Positions 1 to 9,283 are shown, counted from the first letter of the stretch. The stretch: 64,000 bases of DNA from VRUE01 sp963716245 (GCA_963716245.1 OY970300.1:62001-126000); one strand, 5' to 3'. The notes: generated by a model not told the origin, from the sequence alone. Translations and numbers: made by a program.

Positions 1-108
1 GCACTGCCGCCCTTCGCGATGACGGTGCGCGACACGCTCGACGTCACCGCCATCGGCTACGACTACGCCGCGGCCACCGCCGCCGTCCCGGGGACCCGCC
101 GTGGTTGA
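1..108 (+). CDS. Tyrosinase/polyphenol oxidase, C-terminal fragment (partial)
   Basis: Only the last 35 codons lie in the window; the frame opens at base 1 and stops with TGA at 106–108. The readable end contains 'MTVRDTLDVTAIGYDYA', which fits the conserved close of the tyrosinase/polyphenol-oxidase catalytic region (plant enzymes have a similar 'KVRDxLDxxxLGYxY' stretch just after the copper domain). A full enzyme would hydroxylate phenols and oxidise catechols with a type-3 dicopper centre, but the copper-binding histidines would be upstream and cannot be seen. The next gene starts inside this one (8-base overlap) and looks like the missing C-terminal lobe, which supports the assignment. 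Family call is moderate because so little sequence is present. Confidence 0.55.
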   Translation, partial: ALPPFAMTVRDTLDVTAIGYDYAAATAAVPGTRRG

Positions 109-544
109 CCGCTTCCGCAGCAAACCGCTCGAGCTGCCCGATCCGCAGCACAGCTTCGACCGGGTCGACCTGATCTTCCACGGCGTCGACCGGTCGGGTG
201 GCTCCTACGAGGCGCGGATCTTCATCGGCGCTCCGCGCGGACTGCGGCGCGACGCCGGCACCGACCACCCCGCCTACGCCGGCTCCTTCTACGTCTTCGG
301 CCACGACCGCTGCTACGGCGAGCCCGGCCACTGCGAGGTCCCGAGCGAGCGCGACCCGTTCGACTTCCGCCTGCCCCACCACCTGGAGCCCGAGACCGAG
401 ATCGTGACGGTCACCGACGCGGTCGAGCGCCTGGTCGGCGCCGGCAAACGCAAGGCGCCGGTCGACGTGATCGTCCGGAACCCGGAGGGGGACGCGGTGA
501 AAGCGCTCGCGTTCTCCCGCCTGCGGCTGGCGACCTACCGCTGA
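101..544 (+). CDS. Small protein resembling the C-terminal KFDV domain of polyphenol oxidases
   Basis: 147 residues with a GTG start that overlaps the end of the upstream tyrosinase-like gene by 8 bases, so the two are probably translationally coupled. The arrangement 'RVDLIFHGVD ... EARIFIGAP ... AYAGSFYVFGH ... VTVTDAVERL' follows the beta-sandwich C-terminal lobe of plant polyphenol oxidases (KFDV domain, with its 'GSF(V/Y)' core strand), which covers the active-site entrance in the proenzyme. No signal peptide or membrane segment is visible. Inference: it is a detached lobe or caddie-like partner of the upstream enzyme that controls copper loading or activation. The 3' end overlaps the convergent TetR gene by 10 bases. 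Family call rests on motif memory, not a search. Confidence 0.6.
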   Translation: MVDRFRSKPLELPDPQHSFDRVDLIFHGVDRSGGSYEARIFIGAPRGLRRDAGTDHPAYAGSFYVFGHDRCYGEPGHCEVPSERDPFDFRLPHHLEPETEIVTVTDAVERLVGAGKRKAPVDVIVRNPEGDAVKALAFSRLRLATYR

Positions 545-1137
545 GGCGAGAGGGCCGCGACCAGCTCGTCCTCGAGCCCGGGCAGCCGGTCGGCTTCGCC
601 GGTGAGGACGCGTTTGCCGATCAGGGCGAGCGCTCCGGCCGTCCGAACCCAATCGGTGTCGAGACGACTCGCGAGCGCCTCGACCGTCGCGTCGTGGCGC
701 TTCGCCCCCTCGGAGCCGAGGGCGAGGATCTCGACCGTCAACAGCCGGGCCGAGGGCGGATCGGCGGCGAACACGGTGAGGAGCGTGCGTAACGCCATTG
801 GGGGAAGGGCTGCACGCGCGGAAGCCTCCGTGCGTGCCTCTCCCACTTTCTCAGCATGGGAATCGACCTCCTCCAGCAATCGCCCGAGCAGCTGCCGGTG
901 CGCCGCCAGCATGCACTCCCGCTTACCGGCGAACTGCTTGTAGAACGTGGCCGAGGAGACGCCGGCCCGCTTCGCCACGTCCGCCACCGACGTCTCCGCG
1001 TACCCGCCCTCGGCACACGCCTCGGCGATCGCGGCGATCAGCCGTTCCCGTTGGTTGCGGGCGACCACCTCCGCTGGGATCCCGTGCGAGCCCGGCGGAA
1101 TCCGTGTGCCCTGGCGGTGGTCGGCGGCGCCGGTCAC
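535..1137 (-). CDS. TetR-family transcriptional regulator
   Basis: 200 residues. The N-terminal arm 'IPPGSHGIPAEVVARNQRER' leads into a typical TetR DNA-binding domain: helix 1 region 'LIAAIAEACAEGGYAETS', helix-turn-helix 'VADVAKRAGVSSATFYKQF' and the following 'GKRECMLAA'. The C-terminal ligand/dimer domain is not diagnostic. It starts with GTG only 9 bases after the stop of the large secreted-protein gene 1147–4023 on the same strand, so it could be the last gene of that operon and an autoregulator of it. The AGGAG upstream touches the GTG, which is too close for a classical ribosome site, so the exact start is uncertain. Its arm is shared with several TetR proteins in the 12.7–20 kb array. 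Confidence 0.9.
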   Translation of the reverse strand: MTGAADHRQGTRIPPGSHGIPAEVVARNQRERLIAAIAEACAEGGYAETSVADVAKRAGVSSATFYKQFAGKRECMLAAHRQLLGRLLEEVDSHAEKVGEARTEASARAALPPMALRTLLTVFAADPPSARLLTVEILALGSEGAKRHDATVEALASRLDTDWVRTAGALALIGKRVLTGEADRLPGLEDELVAALSPQR

Positions 1138-1146
1138 TCCTGCACG

Positions 1147-4023
1147 CTACCGCCGCTGCTTCTTCTTCCCCCGCCCCTTCCCACACTGCGCCTTGATCGC
1201 CGGCCGCAGCTCGTGGGCCTTGTTGTTCTGGGCCAAGAACCCGGCATCGGCGCGGCTGGGGTTGCGACACAAGTCGCGGCTGTTGACGATCAGCCCCTTC
1301 TTGCCGCCCTTCATTCGCAGGACGAACTTGGTCACCGGCGCGTCGGGGAGGTTTTCGAAGCGCGCACGCAGACCGCCCTTGGAGGAATCGATGCGGCCCA
1401 CGATCTCGACGTCGACGAGGCCCTGCAGGTCGGCGACTAGGTCGGGCAGGCGGTGGGTGGAGGAGCGCAAATAGATCGGTCCCTGCAGGGGCTCGGCGAG
1501 CAGCGGCGTAAACGCCTTCGCGTACCCGTAGATCGAGGAGGGGGGACAGGCGTCTGCACGGAACTGGGTGTTTGAGCAGATGCTGCGGATATGGGCCTGT
1601 TCGAGGAAGAAGGCCCTGGGCAGGGTGGCCCCGGCGCTGCGCAGGTTCGCGTCCCCTGCGCGGGGAACATAGACGGCCCTCAGCCCGGGGTAGCCGGCCT
1701 GGCGGCTCGCGCCCGTCATCCGCAGCGACAGCCGCGGCTTGAAGCCGAGCGCCGAGCAGTTGAGCAGCTGGAACGGGGTGCTCGTCTCGGCGAAGGAGTC
1801 GTCGGAGCGGCTGAACGGATCGGCCCCCGCGCCGCCCAGGACCGAGGTGAACCGGAAGGGCTCGCACGAGCTCGGGTTCAAGGTGAACTGCGGCCGATCG
1901 ACGCGCACGCGGATGTCGCGCACGTGCAGGGGAACGCCGGCGAGGATGTGGGGAATCGGGTCCGAGGCGGCGGCGTCGATCGCAAGCCGGGCCGCCCCCG
2001 AATCGAAGCGCGGCACGGCCCGCACCACGACAGTGCCGAGATCGAAGGGCCCGATCTTCGCCGCGGTCACCGCGACCACCGACAGCGGCGCGCCGGCATG
2101 CGCTCCGGCGAGGTAGAGGGCCCCGGGGGCCCAGGCAAGCGTGCCGCCGACGCCGCCGCCGACCATCGTCGTGCCGATCTTGGAGTTTGCCGGGCAGGAA
2201 GGGCTCGCCAGCTCCTCGGCGGCGCTCTTTGCCTTGGCGGCGGCGATCGCCGCCTCGGGGCAGAGCGAGGCTCCGGCGATCTTGGCGAGCAGCCCCGGCG
2301 GCAGCTTGGCCCCGTAGGAGACGATCTCCTGCTCGGCGTCGGTGCGGGTCATGCGCAGGTGCACGGGGGTGTAGGCGGCGGCGTTTTGGTTCATCGAGCC
2401 GGCAGAGAGGCCCGGGGAGAAGGGCGGGGCGCCGGGGGCCGGGCATCCTCCCCCCGCGGCGCCGGTCGAGATCGCAAAGCTCTGGACTTCGACGTTGGGC
2501 GGGTCCGACGGCGCCCAGGAGGTGGTGCGGATCTGGCTCGGGTAGGCCCCGCAGGCAGGCGGGGAGACGAGCATCGCCCGCTGGCCTTCGCGCAGGGTCG
2601 CATCGAAGCGGGTGTAGAGGAGGCGGGGCAGGTCCTGGAAGGTGACCACCAGGCGCCCGGTGCGGGGGTCGGGCTCGACTTTGCCCGCCGAGGAGACGAA
2701 GATGCCGCGCTCGGGGTCGCGGGCGAGGACGTAGAGGGCGAGCAGGGTGCCGAACGGGTTTCGGTGCGGCTCGGCGATGTAGAGGGAGCCGGCGATCGGC
2801 TCAGAGAGGCCGAGCATCCCCTCGATCCGCACCTCCCCCACCTTGGAGTCGTTGGGGCAGCCCGCGCCCGGGGCGCTGGTGAGCCGCTCCGCGGCGAAGG
2901 CGGCCTCAGAGCAGGCGCCGAGCCCGGCGGCGACCGACGGGTTCACGGTCAGGCCCTCGGGCAGGGAGACGACCGCCTCGCGCACCGCGGGACGGGCGAT
3001 GCCGCCGGGGTTGACGATGCCGCCCCCGTCGCTGACGGAGATCGAGAAGGCGAGGCCGGTGCCGACCGCGGCGGCTTCGGTGGTCAGCCGCACCTGGGCG
3101 CGGGCGACCGAGGACTTGCACTCGATCAGGGGTGCCGCGGTGTCGTCGGCCACCGCACTTGCGCCCTGCCAAGAGCGGGCCCGGGCGGTGAAGGCAGGCG
3201 GGGACCCGCAGGGGGCCGGGGGCGCGGTCAGGTAGCTGCGCGTCGCTTCGGAGTGGCGAGACAGGAAGGGTGGCTTGCCGACCGTGCAGGTTCCCGGCAC
3301 GAAGGGCGGCACCCCGCCCGGCCCGCCCGGCGTAAAGGCCACCCCGTGGGGGGCGGCGGGGTCGGTCTCGTTCAGGCAGTTGCCGCGTTCGGCGTCGTGG
3401 GCGTATTCCCAGGGGGTCCCCCAGAGGGCGATCTGCAGCCTTTGCACGTCGATTGCCTGGGGCAGGTTGGTGAGCCCCAGGGTGAGGCCGGCGTCTGCTT
3501 CTCGCACCCGCGCCGTGAAGACCACCGGCACCCCGTAGGGGGAGGCGCCGAAGGCCAGCGGGCGCCCGTGCGGGGCGCTCAGGTTAAAGAGGCCGAAGTG
3601 GCGGGTCTCCCCGCCAGCCTGGTTCGATTTCACGGCGAGGACGCCGACCTGGGTCGTGTCGGGGCAGCTCTCGCCCGAGCGGCTTTCTTCATAGGGGGAG
3701 ACGCGGGGGCGGTTGAAGTCGGCGGCCAGGCACTCGGGCACCGCGGTCGGGTTGAGCAGTAGGCCCGCCGGCAGCTCCACTCGGAGGTCGCGCAGGTCCC
3801 CGTCGGAGAAGGCGCCGGCCATCTGCAGACCGACCCCGATCCGAAAGGAGTAGGGGTGGGAGCCGGCGCGGGTCTCGGGCGTGCCGTCTTGCTTGAGCAG
3901 AGCGGCATCGAAGCCTTCTGAGCCGCCGAGGAAGCCGAAGGACGCGGTGGCCGAGCCTGGAGCCGCGGCAAGGGCTGCGGTGGCGAGGATCGCGGCGAGG
4001 GCGGGGAGGCGAAGTGACCTCAT
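1147..4023 (-). CDS. Large secreted Cys-rich repeat protein, basic tail (family B, copy 2)
   Basis: 958 residues. I chose the ATG at 4023 because it opens a clear signal peptide ('MRSLRLPALAAILATAALAAAPGSATA') and overlaps the upstream stop as ATGA; the frame stays open further upstream but only as arginine-rich shadow sequence. The mature part repeats a module of the form 'LPxGLxxNPxxxxxC ... CPxxSKVG', seen near 'LPAGLLLNPTAVPEC', 'LPEGLTVNPSVAAGLGAC' and 'LPPGLLAKIAGASLC'; the paired Cys suggest disulfides in an exported protein. The last ~100 residues (from 'LPDLVADLQGLVDVEIVG' through 'MKGGKKGLIVNSR' to 'RPAIKAQC') closely match the end of the protein encoded at 5924–9283, and both finish with a lysine/arginine tail. 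No known enzyme motif was recognised. Function unknown; probably cell-surface or extracellular. Confidence 0.85.
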   Translation of the reverse strand: MRSLRLPALAAILATAALAAAPGSATASFGFLGGSEGFDAALLKQDGTPETRAGSHPYSFRIGVGLQMAGAFSDGDLRDLRVELPAGLLLNPTAVPECLAADFNRPRVSPYEESRSGESCPDTTQVGVLAVKSNQAGGETRHFGLFNLSAPHGRPLAFGASPYGVPVVFTARVREADAGLTLGLTNLPQAIDVQRLQIALWGTPWEYAHDAERGNCLNETDPAAPHGVAFTPGGPGGVPPFVPGTCTVGKPPFLSRHSEATRSYLTAPPAPCGSPPAFTARARSWQGASAVADDTAAPLIECKSSVARAQVRLTTEAAAVGTGLAFSISVSDGGGIVNPGGIARPAVREAVVSLPEGLTVNPSVAAGLGACSEAAFAAERLTSAPGAGCPNDSKVGEVRIEGMLGLSEPIAGSLYIAEPHRNPFGTLLALYVLARDPERGIFVSSAGKVEPDPRTGRLVVTFQDLPRLLYTRFDATLREGQRAMLVSPPACGAYPSQIRTTSWAPSDPPNVEVQSFAISTGAAGGGCPAPGAPPFSPGLSAGSMNQNAAAYTPVHLRMTRTDAEQEIVSYGAKLPPGLLAKIAGASLCPEAAIAAAKAKSAAEELASPSCPANSKIGTTMVGGGVGGTLAWAPGALYLAGAHAGAPLSVVAVTAAKIGPFDLGTVVVRAVPRFDSGAARLAIDAAASDPIPHILAGVPLHVRDIRVRVDRPQFTLNPSSCEPFRFTSVLGGAGADPFSRSDDSFAETSTPFQLLNCSALGFKPRLSLRMTGASRQAGYPGLRAVYVPRAGDANLRSAGATLPRAFFLEQAHIRSICSNTQFRADACPPSSIYGYAKAFTPLLAEPLQGPIYLRSSTHRLPDLVADLQGLVDVEIVGRIDSSKGGLRARFENLPDAPVTKFVLRMKGGKKGLIVNSRDLCRNPSRADAGFLAQNNKAHELRPAIKAQCGKGRGKKKQRR

Positions 4024-5927
4024 CGCCTTGCCCCTCGGCGTTTGGCTCGCAGGCGTTTGAGGCAGCGTTTGCGCGCGGCGCCTCTGAGCTTGGCGCAGCG
4101 GCGCTTGGGGTTTTTGGCGATCGGCAGCGGCGGGTTGCCGCGGCCGGTCAGCTGGTCGGTGGCAGGTTCGGGATCCTCGGGTGCCCCGGCCGGTCCCTGG
4201 CACTGGTCGCCCAGGCAGGGGATCTGCGGCGGGGCCGCGGGGAAGCCGCCGCCCGAGCGGGCGCTGTAGACGTCTAGGGCGCCGGTGTCGGCGGGTACCA
4301 GCGAGGCGCCGGTGAGGAAGAAGGCATCGGCGCCGTCGGCGCTCGCGTCGAGGAAGGTGGCGCTGGAGGCCCGGCCGCTGGAGACGAGCCCGATGCAGCC
4401 GACGGCTTTGGTGCAGCCGCCGGCGCCGTTTGCCTGCCACTCATAGACGTCGGGGGCTTTGTCGGTGTCGAAGGAGACCAGCGAGTCGGCCGAGTCGAAG
4501 AACAGGCGCCTGCCGTCGGCCGACAGCGCGCGCGGCTTGCCGAGCGCCGGCCCATCGCCGGCGGCGAGCGCCCCGGGGATCGAGGCCGGGCCTTTGGCCG
4601 GGGTGCCTTTCGGGTGACAGGAGGCGCAGATGAGTTTTTTGGCGAGCGCGTTGTAGAGGTAGACCTCGCTGTGGGCGCCGTTGGGGTAGCCGGTCAGCGA
4701 GGCCGAGGAGAGGAAGGCCAGGCGGCTGCCATCCACGGTGACCCTGGCCGTCCCCGTCGCCGGCGGGTGGTTGGAGGCATCCGCGCCGGCGGCGACTTTG
4801 ATCGCCCCGCCGCCCTGGTGGAGGAACAGGCCGCCGGCCGAGAGGTAGTAGAGGCGGGCGCCGTCGGCGGAGGCGCCGAGGACCCCCGCCACCCCGCCGG
4901 CGGGGGTGAGGTCGGTTGCCGCGGCGCTCGTGAGCGAGTAGCGGTGCAGGTGGCCTTCCTTGGAGAAGAAGGCGACCGCGCCGTCGGTGCTTGCGGTCTC
5001 GAACGTCCCGCCCCCGCCGGCGTCGGCGTCGGCCTGGACGGTTTTGGCGCCTTCGCGCAGGTAGAGGTTCGAGTCGGCGCCGCGCCAGTAGATGCGTTGG
5101 CCATTGGCGGAGATCGCCCCGCCGGGGGCGGCGAGCGTTGCGCCCGGCGCGCTCTGGCTCTCGCCGGGCAAGACGTTGATCGCGACCAGGGCACCGTCCT
5201 CAGACCAGCGGTAGAGGTTCTGGGCGGCGGGGTCGCAGCCCTCGGCGCTCGGCACTTCGAGCGCGTTTGCGGTCAGCGCCGCGCAGGTGGAGATCACGAC
5301 ATGACGCAGGTCGGCGGTGGCACCGGCGAGCGAGAGGCGGAAGTCCTCGGCCGAGACGGCCAGGGCGGGCGAGTTGGCGGTTGTGATCAGCGGCGTGTAT
5401 TTGCCCGCCTCGCGCAGGTAGAGGTTGCGGTAGCCGGCCGGGGCGCCGGAGCCGAGCGGCGGGTTCTCGGCAACGCAGGTCCCCGAGCCGTCGCGGCAGC
5501 TCCAGCCGTTGGTCAGGATCGCGCGGCCCAGGTCAGAGGAGAAGAGCCGGTAGGCGCCGGCCGCATAGGTACCGGCGAGGAGCGGCGGGGTCAGGTTGTG
5601 GGTGGCCCAGCCGCCGGCGCCGCGACGGGAGAGGTATTGGCTCACGGGGGCTGCGCCGGCGGCCTCACCGAATGAGGCCGCCGAGCCGAAGGCGAAGGCA
5701 CCGCCGCCCGCCGCGGCCTGGAGCACGCCGGGGTCCGGGAGGGCGGGGCCGCTCACCTCCCCGCCGTTCTTATCGGCCGGCGAGACCAGCTCCCAGGCGC
5801 GGGCATCGAGCGCGCCCTCGGGGCCCGCCGCGGTTGCGGCGGGGGCGAGGGTCAGGGCGACGGCGCAGAGGCCGAGCGCGGCCCGGCGAAGCGCCGTCCG
5901 CGCTCGCCTCGGAGGGGCCGCCCTCAA
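4020..5927 (-). CDS. Secreted beta-propeller-like protein with RAWELVSP motif (family A, copy 2)
   Basis: 635 residues with a TTG start (TTGA overlap with the previous stop). An arginine-rich N-terminus and hydrophobic run ('ALGLCAVALTLAPAATAAG') form a signal peptide. It then shows 'ARAWELVSPADKNGGEVSG', also present in the protein at 9280–12492 as 'CRAWEQVSPVQKHGNDVS'. The body holds repeated short blades such as 'SADGARLYYLSAGGLFL', 'TVDGSRLAFLSSASL' and 'SADGRRLFFDSADSLV', a PD40/TolB-like propeller pattern with 'NLYLR' and 'DVYEWQ' strands. Near the end it has 'CQGPAGAPEDP' followed by a tail with 'KRRCAKL' and 'KRCLKRLRAKRRGARR'. Propellers of this sort usually bind proteins or glycans; the actual ligand is unknown. 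Coupled to the genes on both sides. Confidence 0.85.
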   Translation of the reverse strand: MRAAPPRRARTALRRAALGLCAVALTLAPAATAAGPEGALDARAWELVSPADKNGGEVSGPALPDPGVLQAAAGGGAFAFGSAASFGEAAGAAPVSQYLSRRGAGGWATHNLTPPLLAGTYAAGAYRLFSSDLGRAILTNGWSCRDGSGTCVAENPPLGSGAPAGYRNLYLREAGKYTPLITTANSPALAVSAEDFRLSLAGATADLRHVVISTCAALTANALEVPSAEGCDPAAQNLYRWSEDGALVAINVLPGESQSAPGATLAAPGGAISANGQRIYWRGADSNLYLREGAKTVQADADAGGGGTFETASTDGAVAFFSKEGHLHRYSLTSAAATDLTPAGGVAGVLGASADGARLYYLSAGGLFLHQGGGAIKVAAGADASNHPPATGTARVTVDGSRLAFLSSASLTGYPNGAHSEVYLYNALAKKLICASCHPKGTPAKGPASIPGALAAGDGPALGKPRALSADGRRLFFDSADSLVSFDTDKAPDVYEWQANGAGGCTKAVGCIGLVSSGRASSATFLDASADGADAFFLTGASLVPADTGALDVYSARSGGGFPAAPPQIPCLGDQCQGPAGAPEDPEPATDQLTGRGNPPLPIAKNPKRRCAKLRGAARKRCLKRLRAKRRGARR

Positions 5928-8900
5928 CGCCGGCCTTTCCTACCCCTCTTGGCTTTCCTCTTCTTCTTGCACTGCGCCTTGAGCGCGGGCCGGGTGTCGT
6001 GGGTCTTGCCGTTTTGGCCGTCCATCAACACCGCAGCCCGGCCAGCCCCGCGGCAGATGTTGCGAGTGTTGACGAGCAGGCCCTTGCGGCCGCCCTTCAT
6101 CGTCAGCGTGAACTCGGAGACCGGGGCGTCGGGGACCGCTTCGAAGCGGTTTCTGATCTTTCCCCTCACCGCGTCGATGAAGCCGACCAGGTTCACCTGG
6201 ATCTGGCCGTCGAGGGCGGCGACCAGATCGGGCAGGTTGCGCTCGCCGCCGTTGGAGCGCAGGTAGACCGGGCCCTGCAGCGGCGCGTCGAGCAGGGGGC
6301 TCTTTGCCCTGGCGTAGCCGTAGATCGAGCCGGGTGGGCATGAGTCGGCTGCGAACTGCACCCTGGTGCAGATCGTTTTGATGTGGCCCTGGTCGAGGAT
6401 CACCGACTTCGGCAGGGTGACCGAGGCCTTGGCGACGTTGGCTTCGCCCGCTTTCGCGGTCAAGGTCGCCCGGAAGGCGGGGTGCCCGCCTCGTTTGCCC
6501 TTCCCCCGCAGGGCGAAGCGGAGCTTGGGCCTGAAGAGAAGGTCGCCGCAGTTGGCGACCTGGAAGGGCTCGGTTCGGGTCGCTGAGGAGCCGCGGGTGC
6601 CTGAGATCTGCGCCTCGATCGCCATCGGGTCGCATGAGGTCGGGTTGAGCGCGAAGCTCGGTCGGTCGATCGCCACGCGCACGTCGCGCAGGTCGAGCGA
6701 GATCCCGTGCAGGATGGTGGGCAGGGGATCGGAGACCGCGGTGATCCGGGCGCTCTCGGGATCGACCCGCAGGGCGGTCCGCACGAGCACGGTGCCGAGG
6801 TCGAAGGGACCGGCCACCGCGGGGGTCGCGATCGCCAGGCTCAAGGGCGCTCCCCTATAAGGACCGGCGAGGTAGACCTTGCCGGTGCTCAGGTAGAAGG
6901 GGTTGGAGCCCGCTCCGGCTCCCACCGTCACCGAGCCGACCTGCGATGCAGATGGGCACGACGGTGAGGCGAGCTGGGAAGCGCCCGTGCCCTGCCCGCC
7001 GGAGATCGAAGCGAGGGCGGAGTCGGGGCAGTAGGGGACGCCGGCGAGCTTGGCCAGCAGGCCGGGCGGCAGCTCGGCGCTGACCGAGGCCAGCTCCTCG
7101 CTGCCGTCATCGCGCGTCAGTCGCAGCAGGAAGGGGCTGAAGGCGCCCCCGATCGGCCTCTCGGTCCCGGCGGTGAGCTTCGGGTCGAAGCCGTTCGACG
7201 GACAGGGGCCGCCCTGCGGGCCGCTGGTGATCTGGAAGCTGCTCTGCAGCTGCACCGGCGCGTTGCCCGACCATGGGGTCAGGGTTGCGGTGGTGGTGTG
7301 GGTGCCGCAGGTCTGCGGCGTGCGCAGCGGGGCGCGGGGGCCGCTCTTCAGGTGCAGCTCCAGGCGCTCGAAGGGGAACTGCGGCTGGCTCGTGAAGCTG
7401 GTCGTGATCTGACCCGTGGCGGGGTCGGCCTCGACCTTGCCCGGCAGCTTCACGGTCACCCCCGAGCCACGGGCGACCACGTACAGCGCCAGCAGCGAGT
7501 CGAAGGGGTTGTCGTTCTGGGCGGCCAGGTAGACCGAGCCCTCGAGCGCTTCGCTCAGCGCCGGGGTTTCGATCCGCACCGAGCCGATCTTGGAGTCGTC
7601 GGGACACTCGGCCGCTCCGGTCGACTCCAGCTCGATCTGGTTCGGCGCGCAGGCGCCGAGGCCGTCGGCGGAGGAGGGGTTGACGGTGAAGCCCTCGGGC
7701 AGCTTGACCGAGATGTCTTTCAGGTCCGACTGCGCGATCTGCTCGGGGTCGGTCAGCCCGCCCTGGGGGATCGCCAGCTCTACGTCGAGGCCCGAGGGGC
7801 TGTCGGCCGCCGGGGTGGTCGGGCCGATCGCGATCGAGGGGTCGAAGGGCACGTCCTCGCAGCCTTCCATCGCGGTTGGCGGCCCCCACAGCTCGCGTGG
7901 GTAGGGGTAGCCCGGCGCCTCATGGGAGAGCGAGGGGGCGCTGTGCCAGCCGGGGTCGCTCAGGTTCGGCGAGCCGTCGGCCCTGCGCGTTGCGGGGTGC
8001 TGCCAGGAGTCGGCGTGCAGCTTGAACTCCAGCGGTCCCTCGCACGAGGTCGGCATCCGCAGGAAGGCCGTTTCGGGCGGACGGGTGTATTTGTCGGTGC
8101 AGGGCGGTTGGCCGAAGATGTCGGGGTGGGAGACGCTCGGGCCGAAAAAGACGTATTCGGGGGCGGGTTTGCCCGGGCAGGCTCGGCGGCGGTCGTGGGC
8201 GGGATCTGCCGGCGTCCCCCACACCTCGATCCGGACGCCGTTGACCGCCAGGCTCTCGGTGATGTTGACGGCGTCGATCGCCAGGGTGTAGTCGGGGTAG
8301 GCGCCCAGGCGCGGGGTGAAGGTGATGACGGTGCTGGAGAAGCTGAAGCCGAAGCGCGCCGGGGCGTCGGGCGGCGGCACCATGTTGAAGACGGGAACCG
8401 GCCCGAAGAAGTTCTGCAGTTCGCCGAACCAGCTGGTGCGGACGACCGCCGTGCCGACCTGGCTGGCGGGGTCGCAGACCGGCGGACTCGTAGGGGTTGC
8501 CAAATCCTCGGTCTCGCACTGCGGCAGGCCGCTGAGCACGCCGGCCAGGCCCGGCGGCAGCTCGACCACGGTGTCCTTGACTTCCTCGGCCGGGTAGCCG
8601 ATCGGCTCGATCTCGGGATGCATGCTCGGCCCGAGCGGGAATTCGAACTCCGTCGCGGTCGCGTAGGGGTGCCCGCCCGCCCGCAGGTAGGGGGTGCCGA
8701 GCTCGTCGGCGATCGCGCCGGCGTCGAAGGCGTCGATCCCGAAGACCGGCGGGGCCGTGGTGATCTGGCTCGGATCGGCGGTTGCCGCGCAGGGGGTGCC
8801 CGGGTAGGCGCCAGCGCAGGGACCGCCGTCGGGCAGGACGGCGCCGCCGCCGAAGAAGGTGATGTGGGCGGTCGCGATGCCCGCGGCGCCCCCCGGTGCT

Positions 8901-9283
8901 GCGGTGACCGTGAGGATCGGCAGCTGCTGGGCCACGGTGCCGCCCCAGATCGTCGTTTCGCTGGCGCAGGTGAACGAGCGCGGGTCGGCGGCGATCGCCG
9001 CCGCGCAGTCCAGGCCGCCGCGCTCCAGCGAGACGGCGCTCAGCTCCGCCGGCAGCTCGACGTGCAGTTGCCAGGGGCCCGAGGTCGCCATGTCGCCGAC
9101 GTTGACGATCTCGAGGTAGTAGCGCTGCTCGGCGCCGGGGGCGACGTTGGTGTTGGCCATCGTCGAGAGGCGAAGCACCGGCGCTGCGGTTGCCTGCGCC
9201 GCGGCGGCCGCCATCAGCAGCGCCGCGGCTGCTAGGGCGAGGAGGAGGACGCTGCGCTTGCGATTCTTGACGACGCTGCTCAT
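5924..9283 (-). CDS. Large secreted Cys-rich repeat protein, basic tail (family B, copy 1)
   Basis: 1119 residues. The ATG at 9283 overlaps the upstream stop as ATGA. A signal peptide ('SVLLLALAAAALLMAAAAAQATAAP') is followed by an N-terminal beta-sandwich-like stretch ('RLSTMANTNVAPGAEQRYYL') reminiscent of DUF11-type surface repeats. Then come modules with 'LPPGLAGVLSGLPQC', 'LPEGFTVNPSSADGLGAC' and 'LPPGLLAKLAGVPYC', each followed by 'C(P/D)xxSQVG' or 'CPDDSKIG' and by 'GSVYLAAQ' or 'GKVYLAGPYRGAPLSLAI' strands. The final domain ('NLPDLVAALDGQIQVNLVG', 'MKGGRKGLLVNTRNIC', 'RPALKAQC') and the tail of about 13 basic residues mirror the paralogue at 1147–4023. No catalytic signature was seen. 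Role unknown; the repetitive, disulfide-prone build suggests a structural or adhesive surface protein. Confidence 0.85.
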   Translation of the reverse strand: MSSVVKNRKRSVLLLALAAAALLMAAAAAQATAAPVLRLSTMANTNVAPGAEQRYYLEIVNVGDMATSGPWQLHVELPAELSAVSLERGGLDCAAAIAADPRSFTCASETTIWGGTVAQQLPILTVTAAPGGAAGIATAHITFFGGGAVLPDGGPCAGAYPGTPCAATADPSQITTAPPVFGIDAFDAGAIADELGTPYLRAGGHPYATATEFEFPLGPSMHPEIEPIGYPAEEVKDTVVELPPGLAGVLSGLPQCETEDLATPTSPPVCDPASQVGTAVVRTSWFGELQNFFGPVPVFNMVPPPDAPARFGFSFSSTVITFTPRLGAYPDYTLAIDAVNITESLAVNGVRIEVWGTPADPAHDRRRACPGKPAPEYVFFGPSVSHPDIFGQPPCTDKYTRPPETAFLRMPTSCEGPLEFKLHADSWQHPATRRADGSPNLSDPGWHSAPSLSHEAPGYPYPRELWGPPTAMEGCEDVPFDPSIAIGPTTPAADSPSGLDVELAIPQGGLTDPEQIAQSDLKDISVKLPEGFTVNPSSADGLGACAPNQIELESTGAAECPDDSKIGSVRIETPALSEALEGSVYLAAQNDNPFDSLLALYVVARGSGVTVKLPGKVEADPATGQITTSFTSQPQFPFERLELHLKSGPRAPLRTPQTCGTHTTTATLTPWSGNAPVQLQSSFQITSGPQGGPCPSNGFDPKLTAGTERPIGGAFSPFLLRLTRDDGSEELASVSAELPPGLLAKLAGVPYCPDSALASISGGQGTGASQLASPSCPSASQVGSVTVGAGAGSNPFYLSTGKVYLAGPYRGAPLSLAIATPAVAGPFDLGTVLVRTALRVDPESARITAVSDPLPTILHGISLDLRDVRVAIDRPSFALNPTSCDPMAIEAQISGTRGSSATRTEPFQVANCGDLLFRPKLRFALRGKGKRGGHPAFRATLTAKAGEANVAKASVTLPKSVILDQGHIKTICTRVQFAADSCPPGSIYGYARAKSPLLDAPLQGPVYLRSNGGERNLPDLVAALDGQIQVNLVGFIDAVRGKIRNRFEAVPDAPVSEFTLTMKGGRKGLLVNTRNICRGAGRAAVLMDGQNGKTHDTRPALKAQCKKKRKAKRGRKGRR

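Noticed and set aside
4024..4440. N-terminal extension of the family B protein beyond 4023
   Set aside because: The extension is an arginine-rich out-of-frame copy of the upstream gene's end. A signal peptide and ATGA overlap mark 4023 as the start.
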